NCBI GenBank assembly: GCA_910588125.1
Contig: CAJUPI010000012.1
Span: forward strand, 1-64,000
DNA from: an uncultured Lachnospiraceae bacterium
GTDB lineage: Bacteria > Bacillota > Clostridia > Lachnospirales > Lachnospiraceae
Length of the DNA: 64,000 nt
Reading direction: 5' to 3'
The position numbers and the translations under genes were made by a program. The notes beneath the pieces are model-generated. The model searched no databases and was not told where the DNA came from. It saw nothing but the letters and a program-made list of their open reading frames with translations. Within the stretch, counting starts at the first letter, position 1; every line of letters begins with the position of its first letter. Below are positions 45,734 to 53,853 of the stretch, piece by piece.

Positions 45734-45832
45734 TTCTAAGATATATCGATAGTGATGCTCCTGCCCGGACGGGCTGAACATTTTTCGATGACTCAGAAAA
45801 AACAATCTGTGTGCAAAAAGGAGGAACTGGAA

Positions 45833-47167
45833 ATGTCTTATGTAGATGAGATTTATGCCAAGGTGGTGGAACAAAATCCCGGAGAAGCGGAATTCCATCA
45901 GGCCGTAAAAGAAGTTTTAGATTCTTTAAAGCTGGTTATCGATGCCAATGAGGATAAATATCGCAAAATGGCTCTGCTTGAACGCCTGGTAGAGCCGGAA
46001 CGCATTATTTCCTTCCGAGTACCGTGGGTGGACGACAACGGGCAAGTACAAGTAAATAAAGGCTACCGCGTACAATTTAACAGCGCCATTGGCCCATACA
46101 AAGGTGGCCTGCGCCTTCATCCGTCTGTCAATCAGGGCATTCTGAAATTTCTGGGCTTTGAGCAGGTATTCAAAAACTCTCTGACTGGCCTGCCCATCGG
46201 TGGTGGTAAAGGTGGATCCAATTTCGATCCTAAAGGCAAATCCGATCGCGAAGTTATGGCCTTTTGCCAGAGTTTCATGACAGAACTAAGTAAATATATT
46301 GGTGCCGATCAAGATGTTCCTGCCGGCGATATCGGGGTAGGTGCCCGCGAGATTGGTTTTCTCTATGGCCAGTACAAAAGATTAACCGGCCTGTATGAGG
46401 GTGTCCTGACCGGTAAGGGCCTGAATTACGGCGGATCTCTGGTAAGAACCCAGGCTACTGGCTATGGCCTGGTTTATATTTTGGATGAAATGCTAAAAAA
46501 TAATGGCAAAGAGCTGGCCGGTAAGACAGTCGTGGTATCTGGTTCCGGCAACGTTGCTATCTATGCGACAGAGAAAGCACAGCAACTTGGTGCAAAGGTC
46601 GTTGCTCTCAGTGATTCCAATGGCTACATCTACGATGCTGATGGCATCAAACTTGATGTGGTAAAGGAAATTAAAGAAGTCCGCCGTGGCAGGATCAAAG
46701 AATATACTGCTTCTGTTCCTTCCGCTGTCTATACCGAAGGCAAAGGCATATGGACTATCAAATGTGATATTGCTCTTCCTTGCGCGACTCAGAATGAACT
46801 GAACTTAGACGATGCCAAGGCACTGAAAGCCAATGGATGCTTTGCTGTGGCAGAAGGCGCCAATATGCCTTCCACCAGAGAAGCCACCGACTTTTTCCTG
46901 GAAAACAATATGCTGTTCATGCCCGGCAAAGCAGCCAATGCCGGCGGCGTAGCTACCTCTGCCCTGGAGATGAGCCAGAACAGCCAGCGCCTGTCCTGGA
47001 GCTTCGACGAGGTAGATGCCAAATTAAAAGATATCATGGTAAATATCTTTGCCAAAGCAAATGACGCCGCAAAACGTTATGGTGTAGCTGGAAACTATGT
47101 TGCCGGAGCCAACATTGCCGGATTTGAAAAAGTTGTCGATGCAATGATGGCACAAGGAATCGTCTGA
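45833..47167 (+). CDS. gdhA: Glutamate dehydrogenase (NADP-type family)
   Basis: A 444-aa hexameric enzyme linking 2-oxoglutarate, ammonia and glutamate. Motifs: GPYKGGLRLHPSV (~89), the catalytic region LTGLPIGGGKGGSNFDPKGKSD (~121, lysine in GGGKGG), DVPAGDIGVGAREIGF and the nucleotide-binding VVVSGSGNVAIYATEKA. The length fits the NADP-dependent bacterial group, though cofactor use is not certain. AAGGAGGAACTGGAA precedes ATG 45833. Confidence 0.95.
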   Translation: MSYVDEIYAKVVEQNPGEAEFHQAVKEVLDSLKLVIDANEDKYRKMALLERLVEPERIISFRVPWVDDNGQVQVNKGYRVQFNSAIGPYKGGLRLHPSVNQGILKFLGFEQVFKNSLTGLPIGGGKGGSNFDPKGKSDREVMAFCQSFMTELSKYIGADQDVPAGDIGVGAREIGFLYGQYKRLTGLYEGVLTGKGLNYGGSLVRTQATGYGLVYILDEMLKNNGKELAGKTVVVSGSGNVAIYATEKAQQLGAKVVALSDSNGYIYDADGIKLDVVKEIKEVRRGRIKEYTASVPSAVYTEGKGIWTIKCDIALPCATQNELNLDDAKALKANGCFAVAEGANMPSTREATDFFLENNMLFMPGKAANAGGVATSALEMSQNSQRLSWSFDEVDAKLKDIMVNIFAKANDAAKRYGVAGNYVAGANIAGFEKVVDAMMAQGIV

Positions 47168-47221
47168 TCCAGCCTGATTCCCATTACTCCAGAAATACAT
47201 TATTCAAAACCAAAGAAAATA

Positions 47222-47377
47222 TTGCAAAAAAACCGTCCGCCTGTTCTTTATTCTGTATTCGGATGATTCAAGAACATACTGTCTGCTTTTAGCAGACAAA
47301 GTTTGTCAATATTAGACTGTATGTTCTTGAACAGCCGAACGCCAGATAAGAAAGATGGCGGGCGGTTTATTTTGTCC
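47222..47377 (-). repeat. Long palindromic element, copy 1
   Basis: About 156 bp that fold back on themselves almost end to end, with GACAAAGTTTGTC at the centre. Read on the opposite strand it is clearly related to the 177-bp palindrome at 60741-60917: the cores match over ~80 bp. The outer arms differ between the copies, yet each still pairs with its own partner. The 3' side ends GGCGGGCGGTTTATTTTG, so it may also terminate gdhA. It carries no coding frame and resembles a MITE. Confidence 0.75.
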
Positions 47378-47387
47378 CCCCTGTTAC

Positions 47388-47433
47388 AGGCGACAACCAG
47401 ATTTGAACTGGTGATCAGGGTGTTGCAGACCCT
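47388..47433 (-). other. 3' fragment of tRNA-Cys (GCA), probable attachment-site scar
   Basis: On the minus strand: anticodon stem AGGGT/ACCCT with loop CTGCAAC (anticodon GCA), a GATC variable region, T-arm ACCAG-TTCAAAT-CTGGT and the 3' acceptor strand TGTCGCC plus discriminator T. The 5' half (acceptor strand and D-arm) is absent. A fragment running from the anticodon arm to the 3' end is what integration into a tRNA gene leaves behind. The intact tRNA-Cys would be expected at the other end, right of this window. Confidence 0.75.
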
Positions 47434-47652
47434 CATTTAATTGTACGGGGCTGTCGGTTAATAGACAGTTCTAAATAGGGCGAGGAGCATCGGCTCCTCG
47501 CCCTAAACTTTTCATCGTAAAAAGAGAAAAAAGATGGCTAACGACAACCATCTTCTCTCCGTTACATGTTATAATGTAACTATGACCAACACTAAATATT
47601 ATAACGATTTTTTGAATTAGGGCAACAGAAAATTAACTTTAAATTCTTTGAA

Positions 47653-49335
47653 TTGAGTTTACCTGATGACGATCCTGTCTATACCCTGAAAAAAGTAATG
47701 GAGGAAATGGATTTTAGCGGCCTTTTGGCTCAGTATTCAAACAAGGGAAGAAACGGGTTCAACCCAATCATGAAGTATGCAGTGCTTACCTATGCAGGTA
47801 TGCGCGGAGTAAAAGAAGTTGACCGAATTGTTGAATTATGTGAAAGAGATCTTGCCTTCATCTGGCTTACGCAAGGAGAGAAGCCTAAGCGGGATGCTTT
47901 TTATGACTTCATTAACAATAAGCTTACAGGCGAGATACTGGATGATCTGAATTATCAGTTCCTTCGCAGGTTAAAAAAGGAAGGTTTGATTACGCTAGAA
48001 TCCCTTTACATCGATGGAACAAAGATAGAAGCCAATGCCAACCGGTATACTTTTGTGTGGAGAGGCACTCTTAATTATCATCTGGCAGGTCTTCTTGATA
48101 CCATTGACTCTCTTTACAGCAGATACAACAGGCTGCTGAATGAAAATGGATATGGTCATAAATATGGCTTGGGAAATGTTCAGATGTTTATTATCGAAGG
48201 CATGGATCGAGTACGTGATGTGATCGAAAAGAACCGGAAACGAAAGCTGACCAGACACAAAAAGCTTTCTAATAACACAATTATCGAGATAGATAACTGC
48301 TCTCCTTTGGAATTATTAAAACTGCAGATGAACCTGGTCAGGATAGCGGAAGGCGAAGAAATATCCTTCGTCTATAAGAAACGGCAGAAAAAGCCTGAAA
48401 TCCAGCAGCTTTATGAAGACCTGGAGACATGCGGAACCCGACTCATGAAATACAAGGAATGTTTTGAGGCCATGGGAAAAGACCGCAACAGCTATTCCAA
48501 AACAGATCTGGAAGCAACCTTTATGCGGATGAAGGAAGATCACATGCTCAATGGCCAGCTGAAGCCGGCATACAACGTCCAGATCGCAGTAGAAAACTAT
48601 TTCATCATCCATGGTTATGTCAGCAATGACCGAACCGATTATAACACTCTGATTCCAGTCATCCAAAAACACTTCAACGCATTTGGTGAAAACTTAAAAG
48701 AAGTGACCGCGGACAGTGGTTACTGCAGCGAAATGAATCTTTTGTTTCTAAAAAAGCATGGTATTGAAAGCTATATCAAACTGCAGGATCATGAGAAACG
48801 GAAAACCCGTGTATATAAGGATGATATCGGCAAGTATTATAACATGAGATATGATGTGTTCGAGGATGAGCATTATTATATTTGTCATGATGGCAGGGAG
48901 CTGCGGCACATTCGGACGGAAACGAAAAAACAGAATGGTTATACACAGACCTTTGAGGTCTATGCTTGTGAAGACTGCAGCGGCTGCGAACATAAACCCC
49001 GATGCCTCTATAAATATAATCCTGAAAAAGATGCAGATAAAAACAAGCTCATGAAGATAAACGAACAATGGGAAGAGCTAAAAGCAGCATCTCATGCAAA
49101 CATAGAAAGTGAAAAAGGTATCCTGAACCGACAGATCCGCTCCATCCAGACAGAAGGACATTTCGGAGACATAAAGGAAAATGAAAACTTCCGCAGATTC
49201 AACCACCGTTCATCTGAGAAAGTATACCAAGAATTCATGCTATATGCGATTGGACGAAATATAAATAAATATCACCGTTTTATCCACGAACAGATACAGA
49301 AATTTGAAGGGAAACAGGCGCAAAACATAGCATAA
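47653..49335 (+). CDS. IS1182-family transposase
   Basis: A 560-codon DDE transposase: first Asp in YIDGTKIEANANRYTFVW (~118), second Asp in VTADSGYCSEMN (~355), Glu in EGHFGDIKENENFRRFNH (~498), with a Cys-rich insert (CEDCSGCEHKPRC, ~440). The true N-terminus is doubtful. An ATG with MTNTKYYND lies upstream at 47582 but hits a TAG in that frame; the frame listed here begins at TTG 47653 with no ribosome site. Either an early frameshift is needed or the copy is slightly damaged. The catalytic part is intact. Confidence 0.8.
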   Translation: MSLPDDDPVYTLKKVMEEMDFSGLLAQYSNKGRNGFNPIMKYAVLTYAGMRGVKEVDRIVELCERDLAFIWLTQGEKPKRDAFYDFINNKLTGEILDDLNYQFLRRLKKEGLITLESLYIDGTKIEANANRYTFVWRGTLNYHLAGLLDTIDSLYSRYNRLLNENGYGHKYGLGNVQMFIIEGMDRVRDVIEKNRKRKLTRHKKLSNNTIIEIDNCSPLELLKLQMNLVRIAEGEEISFVYKKRQKKPEIQQLYEDLETCGTRLMKYKECFEAMGKDRNSYSKTDLEATFMRMKEDHMLNGQLKPAYNVQIAVENYFIIHGYVSNDRTDYNTLIPVIQKHFNAFGENLKEVTADSGYCSEMNLLFLKKHGIESYIKLQDHEKRKTRVYKDDIGKYYNMRYDVFEDEHYYICHDGRELRHIRTETKKQNGYTQTFEVYACEDCSGCEHKPRCLYKYNPEKDADKNKLMKINEQWEELKAASHANIESEKGILNRQIRSIQTEGHFGDIKENENFRRFNHRSSEKVYQEFMLYAIGRNINKYHRFIHEQIQKFEGKQAQNIA

Positions 49336-49399
49336 TAAAAAATGCGTCCGAAAAAACAGACAACCTTGTTTTTTGCGCTCAAAAATAAGTATAACAAAA

Positions 49400-49472
49400 G
49401 AGAATAAGCATACCCCACTAGAAATGCAGGAGGTCAAAAACCTGTATCTCTGTGGAGTATTGCTTATTCTCT
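49400..49472. repeat. Long hairpin downstream of the transposase gene
   Basis: AGAGAATAAGCA pairs perfectly with TGCTTATTCTCT over a 73-nt span, with inner CCAC/GTGG and CAGG/CCTG stems. It may be part of the IS right end or its terminator. The rest of 49336-49786 holds no confident gene apart from the Rpn tail described next. Confidence 0.55.
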
Positions 49473-49661
49473 TATAAAATCGGAGGAATCGGCATTAGCC
49501 GATTCCCCCATTGTCTCAATATCTTTTTAGTGACTTATTGGTGACCTATTTTAAAACTCATGCCCTAAAAATCCCCCTTTTCATCTATAAAAAGCTCCAC
49601 CGGTGCGCAAAGAGCACTGATGGCAGGTGATTTATTCACCAGGATTTAGCCAATGCTTCAC

Positions 49662-49783
49662 TTAATCTCTTGCTTGTTCCTTCCCCGCAAGAAGTTCTTC
49701 CATAAGTTCTAAACTAATAGAAACTATCCTTGGATACATATTTTAAATTAGATCACTAAACCGATTAACAGCAATCAATACCC
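49662..49783 (-). pseudogene. C-terminal remnant of an Rpn-family gene
   Basis: Directly after the intact Rpn gene, the minus strand reads RVLIAVNRFSDLI, a stop, then LELMEELLAGKEQARD and TAA. This matches the tail of the Rpn copy at 50937-51836 (ILIAANRLGDLK ... KLIKELLPEK). It is a leftover of a further Rpn copy. Confidence 0.45.
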
Positions 49784-49786
49784 TTC

Positions 49787-50764
49787 CTACTCCCATGCTT
49801 TAATTGTTTCTATCGGGAGTTCCAAAATTTCTGCTATTTCTTCCAGCGAATTACCTCTTTTTAACATATTCCGAGCGGTTCTCCTGTCCGCTTCCTGCCT
49901 ACCTTCCTGCCTCTCTTTTTTTCTCATATCCGCTACTGCCTGGCACATATCTACTCGTTTCCCCTTTCTGTCAAATTCCAACTCTGAGTTGGTTATGGTA
50001 TCGATCACGATTGCCGCTTCCGTATCCAAATTTCGGAACCGCGGATTATTCTCCAGCAGCCTGTTAAGCTGTTCCCTGTCTTTAGAGTATTTGATATAAA
50101 ACAGCACTTCCCGCAGGCTGCTCCTGAATTTCCCCATGTCATCTTCCTTAATCTGGGCCGGGGCTATCAGGTTGATCCGGTAGTCCGGGACAAAGGATAA
50201 GATTCTTGGATCCTTCACCGAAAACATCTCATAAATGCTCATGGGGGCATCCCACGGCTCCGGGTTAAATAAGATCACTAACGTAACCACCGGAAGAAGG
50301 CGGTCGCCCTTATAGAAGCCGCTTAAATACTCCCCTGTTTCTATACGGATTTCTGGCTTTTCATTCCTTACGGCATCCGTTATCTCCTGCTTTTTCTTTT
50401 TTGCTGCATCACGGTGGGATTTTGCTGCTTTTTCCACCTGTGATGCATATTGAAGAGCATCATAGACCATATTCTTTACGGCCATGGCATAATGGATTTC
50501 TGACTGGTTTTCGATTCCTAACAAAAGATAGGCAGCATTTCCATCTTCCATAGCAGTCAGGTACTTCAGCCCATCCCGAAATTTTTGTACAGTAACTCTT
50601 GTCTTTCCCTCCCCATAGGGCATCCCAATTTCTGTGGTGTCCATTTCATGAAGCTTCAATGGGTCAATTACCGGGTTCCCTCCAAATATCAAATAGTTAA
50701 ATGCATCTGCAAAGACTTCCGTATCTTTTATATAATCTTTTGTCACGATATCTTTTGCTGCCAA
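49787..50764 (-). CDS. Rpn-family recombination-promoting nuclease/putative transposase
   Basis: A 325-aa PD-(D/E)xK-type protein. LLLGIENQSEIHYAMAVKNMVYDALQY (~83) is the family core with the E/Q catalytic part, and the tail is a charged coiled coil (DMRKKERQEGRQEADRRTAR) ending in an HTH-like segment (SLEEIAEILELPIETIKAWE). Rpn proteins are linked to DNA cleavage, recombination and, in some cases, phage defence. The start is TTG 50764, five bases after GGAGGG. It ends in TAG. Confidence 0.85.
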   Translation of the reverse strand: MAAKDIVTKDYIKDTEVFADAFNYLIFGGNPVIDPLKLHEMDTTEIGMPYGEGKTRVTVQKFRDGLKYLTAMEDGNAAYLLLGIENQSEIHYAMAVKNMVYDALQYASQVEKAAKSHRDAAKKKKQEITDAVRNEKPEIRIETGEYLSGFYKGDRLLPVVTLVILFNPEPWDAPMSIYEMFSVKDPRILSFVPDYRINLIAPAQIKEDDMGKFRSSLREVLFYIKYSKDREQLNRLLENNPRFRNLDTEAAIVIDTITNSELEFDRKGKRVDMCQAVADMRKKERQEGRQEADRRTARNMLKRGNSLEEIAEILELPIETIKAWE

Positions 50765-50936
50765 GCTATCCCTCCTCGTATTTTCTGCTACTATAATTTT
50801 ATTTTGCCATCATAACCTGCCAATAACAACAATCACTAGGGGCAGCACGCACCCATCACACAATATTGAACTCCTCTCCATTTCTTCCGCTCGCAATGGC
50901 CTGGTTTCATAATCCTCCAGCCTGTCGCAGATGGCC

Positions 50937-51836
50937 TCATTTTTCTGGAAGTAACTCCTTTATTAACTTTTCCTGGTATAAGGCATCTTCGGATGCCCTC
51001 TTTAAGTCTCCCAATCTATTAGCAGCAATTAATATCGTATTCAGTCTGTTAATTCGGGCCGCCCCTGTTCTCTCACCTTCTTCCCGGCCTTCTTGTCGGC
51101 CTTCTTCCCGGCTTTCCATCCTAATCATCTGCAGGGTCTCCGCCTCATTGTATTCTGTGATACACATATCTTTCACCTCCGCCCTGTGCCCAACTAAAAA
51201 CTTCCGGATCTCATATTCTTCTGGCATTTCATCTATTGCCTGGTCTACTGCCTGGTCTATGTCCATCTTTGACCGGTTTTTCCGGATCCGCTCCACCAGC
51301 CATGCATACTCGGATAAAGGCTTGCAGGCTCCCAGTATCCCCTGGTCCTTTCCATAATTGATATTCACCATGCGGACCTTCACCTCTATATCTGGCTCCG
51401 CAGCTTCTCTGTCCGCTTCAAACGCATCGCTTAGTTTCAGGACTTCATCCCCCTTCCCTTCTATCCCATTATAAAACGTGATCAGCTTAGGGACGGGGAG
51501 ACGTACTGGCTTCTTCCCATAAATATTCAGTTTATTCCTCCGGATATATTTGTCATATAACTTCCCAGCATACATCAGTTGGCGTACCGGCATATTCGGG
51601 TTGTATGTGCTCTACTGCTCATAAATGTTCATCACATGGAACAGGGTAAAGGAAAGGTCATTCTTCATCCCCATATAAACAGCATCCTCTATTGTTGTAA
51701 ACTCTATATCCTCCGGGTCCGTATAGCTGGTTCCGTTTACTGCATTATACAAGCTTAAGGTCCATTCCTTATTTGACTTACTGCCAAACAGGAAGCAGAA
51801 CAGGCGGTCCTTATGATCTTTATTTACCGTTGGCAT
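50937..51836 (-). pseudogene. Rpn-family nuclease/transposase gene with in-frame amber codon
   Basis: ATG 51836 (GGAGGGGTCGGAGAAA upstream) opens a frame MPTVNKDHKDRLF ... FHVMNIYEQ that meets TAG at 51614-51612, then continues in the same frame (STYNPNMPVRQLMYAGKLYDKYIRR) to a TGA at 50937. The family reads straight through here, usually with Gln or His, so a CAG-to-TAG change is likely. The complete protein would be 299 aa with a Glu/Arg-rich C-terminal coiled coil. It is only distantly similar to the copy at 49787-50764. Confidence 0.8.
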
Positions 51837-51944
51837 TTTCTCCGACCCCTCCTTTCACTTTTGGCTTTCCGATTTTTTCTCTTTTTTGTTCCTGGCAAGG
51901 CTTTCTTATCTAAATTATAGCATTTCAGACCCACAATTACAAGG

Positions 51945-51985
51945 AGCCGGATCCTTAAGTTGGTATCCGGCCTAGCTCCCCGTTA
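51945..51985. terminator. Hairpin after the DUF5688 gene
   Basis: GGAGC/GCTCC and CCGGAT/ATCCGG arms enclose a short loop, 20-60 bp past the DUF5688 stop. No T-run follows on the minus strand, so termination is uncertain. Confidence 0.35.
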
Positions 51986-52004
51986 CAGATTTTCCGGTTC
52001 CTCC

Positions 52005-52946
52005 CTACTCCGCGATTTCCACCCGCCCTTCCTTCCTCCGGTAAACATAGACCTGGTCTGACAGCCAATCCTCCGGCGGCACCTCCGAACGGTTAATGCT
52101 CCTCACCATGCAACGGAGCCACGCAAAATCCAGGCTCCCCCTCACCGGCACCAGGAGCACCTCATGGACACTGGACGGCAGGATCACCAAATCCGTTTTC
52201 TGCCTCTCTGCAAAATCCCTTAATAATTCCGGGTACAGCATCGCCGCCGCCCCATAAAGCCCCCTCTGGTTGGTCAGGACATACAGGGACCCGGGGGATT
52301 CCTCCCGCCCCTCCTCCGGAAACCCGGATACCAGGTCTTCCCCATAATCCGCCTCCCCCGTATTGCTTTGCACGATTTTTTTCATCACAGCCTCCATGGT
52401 TTCCAGGCTGGCCGGGCTTAGCAGCGGCGTGTTCCTTTTGGCCTGGGAAAACAGGCCCTGGGGGGATTCCCCCCATTCCTGCATCCTTTCATTGTTAATT
52501 ATGGCCGACATCTGCCCCCTTTCATTCTGGCCGAATGCGACCATAAATACAATTTCCATATCCAGGAACGGCACATGGGGGACTTCCTCCAAAAGTTCCC
52601 GGTTCATCCCCTTGTTGACCAGGCGGAATACAACCTTCTCTTTCACTTCCGGGTAACGGGAAAGGTCCCCTTCTCCAAATCCCTCCTCCCCTTCGTTCCC
52701 TCCCAACAGGCCACAGATATCCTCTGCCACCTCATCCAGGCTGACCACCCCGTTTCTGTACTGCTCGTAATAAGGCTCCAGGCTCACGGTTGGCCTTATG
52801 CCTCCCTTCCCGCCTTTGAGGGACAGGCCGGTCTGCACCACCCCGTTATTTTTGGTGACAGGCCGGACCTCCGTCTGCTTTTTCCCTCCCCACTTTTCTT
52901 CCAGCCGTTCCACCACTGCCTTGATAAATCCTTCTTCCACTGCCAT
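52005..52946 (-). CDS. DUF5688-family protein
   Basis: A 313-aa soluble protein that looks like DUF5688, a family common in Lachnospiraceae accessory regions: SLEPYYEQYRNGVVSLDEVAEDI (~48), VVFRLVNKGMNRELLEEVPHVPFLDMEIVF (~100) and SLYVLTNQRGLYGAAAMLYPELL (~213). Function unknown. Start 52946 has GGGAGGAACAGAAG upstream; the longer frame to 53108 overlaps another gene's natural 3' end and is rejected. Confidence 0.75.
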   Translation of the reverse strand: MAVEEGFIKAVVERLEEKWGGKKQTEVRPVTKNNGVVQTGLSLKGGKGGIRPTVSLEPYYEQYRNGVVSLDEVAEDICGLLGGNEGEEGFGEGDLSRYPEVKEKVVFRLVNKGMNRELLEEVPHVPFLDMEIVFMVAFGQNERGQMSAIINNERMQEWGESPQGLFSQAKRNTPLLSPASLETMEAVMKKIVQSNTGEADYGEDLVSGFPEEGREESPGSLYVLTNQRGLYGAAAMLYPELLRDFAERQKTDLVILPSSVHEVLLVPVRGSLDFAWLRCMVRSINRSEVPPEDWLSDQVYVYRRKEGRVEIAE

Positions 52947-53055
52947 CTTCTGTTCCTCCCTTGTTATTTTTTCTCTCCACAAATCCTGTCCAGGGCGTTC
53001 CTTCCCCGCCTCCCTTTCAGCCTCTGGGTACGGACGGAAATCCCTTTCCTGCCCG

Positions 53056-53306
53056 CTATGCCGCATCCCTGCTTTTTGACTTCCGTAGGCAGTCCATAGC
53101 CTTTTCATAGATCTCCCCGGTCATTTGTTCCGCTGACCGGAGACGGTAACGTTCCAGCACCGCCTCCAAAGCAACCCCGTCCGTTCCAGTTCTTTTTTCA
53201 GCTTCCCCATCTGGGTTTTACTTAGTCCTTTCCCCGCTGCATCCTTTGCCCGGGAGGTATCCCCCGGGGGCTGGCTGCCGGCCGGCTCCTGGATTTTTCC
53301 TTTCAT
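53056..53306 (-). pseudogene. Small helical-protein gene broken by a frameshift
   Basis: ATG 53306 opens a frame that ends early at 53121 as ERTGLLWRRCW and so on. If one G is restored in the GGGG run at ~53176 (five Gs instead of four), it continues as ALEAVLERYRLRSAEQ to TAG at 53056, giving an 83-aa charged helical protein. The restored frame looks far more protein-like. Family unknown. A one-base deletion or a base-call error in the run would explain it. Confidence 0.6.
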
Positions 53307-53318
53307 ACAATACACCAC

Positions 53319-53819
53319 CTAGTTCCTCGAATTGATGATGCACAGGGAGTCCATGCATCTCTCCCTGTCATACGCTACCGACCTCACATAGAACCGGTCC
53401 GTTGTGTAATATTTCTTCTCCCGCCCTTCCCCTTTCACCAGGATTTCTGCGGTTCCCGCAGGAACCCAGATAAACGGGGCCGTATACAGTTCCCTTCCCA
53501 GCCCCCAGTTAAAGCAGGCGCGTTTAAAACTGTCGGATGCCTGCCCCTTCTCCTTTTCCGAAGTGCTTTCCGTCCCTACGTCCTGCTTCCCGATCCACTG
53601 CTGCTTCTCCGGGTCCCATACCTCCACGGTACAGTACAGGTTCCCGTTAATGGCCTGGTGGCTCCGCTTCCATCCATAAGGGGTAAAGGTTTCGTCCAGT
53701 ATTTTCTGGTCCGCCCTGGCATCCTTATATAAAAGAAGCCCCAGACCCTTTTCATTCACCATGGATACCCGGCACTCAATCTCATCTGCCCGCAGCGTCC
53801 GGATTTCTGCATATCCCAT
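53319..53819 (-). CDS. Rad52/Rad22-like single-strand annealing protein
   Basis: A 166-aa protein with the Rad52-family pattern: LLLYKDARADQKILDETFTPYGWKR, NGNLYCTVEVWD, then GTESTSEKEKGQASDSFKRACFNWGLGRELYTAPFIWVPA. It would anneal complementary single strands during recombination. It follows the YqaJ exonuclease gene by 34 nt, forming a two-part exonuclease-annealase system like phage Red. Confidence 0.82.
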   Translation of the reverse strand: MGYAEIRTLRADEIECRVSMVNEKGLGLLLYKDARADQKILDETFTPYGWKRSHQAINGNLYCTVEVWDPEKQQWIGKQDVGTESTSEKEKGQASDSFKRACFNWGLGRELYTAPFIWVPAGTAEILVKGEGREKKYYTTDRFYVRSVAYDRERCMDSLCIINSRN

Positions 53820-53853
53820 CCGTTTCTTCCTCCCTTCCTGTGTCCCTTTGGGC

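Larger units (their letters stand above)
47447..49508 (+). mobile_element. IS1182-type insertion sequence (right boundary uncertain)
   Basis: Left end GGCTGTCGGTTAATA matches the end of the remnant at 5503-5712. Two strong hairpins precede the transposase: perfect 13-bp arms at 47476-47488 and 47493-47505, and a second around 47527-47557. Both could block outside transcription. The right limit is a guess at the AATCGGC-ATTA-GCCGATT hairpin near 49484. I found no convincing target-site duplication. Confidence 0.6.

Noticed and set aside
47476..47557. Hairpins before the transposase as a riboswitch
   Set aside because: They are simple perfect stems at the IS left end with no ligand-core conservation; insulation from outside transcription is the simpler reading.
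52947..53108. Longer N-terminus of the DUF5688 protein
   Set aside because: The extra codons overlap the natural 3' end of the frameshifted gene and lack a ribosome site; ATG 52946 has GGGAGGAAC.
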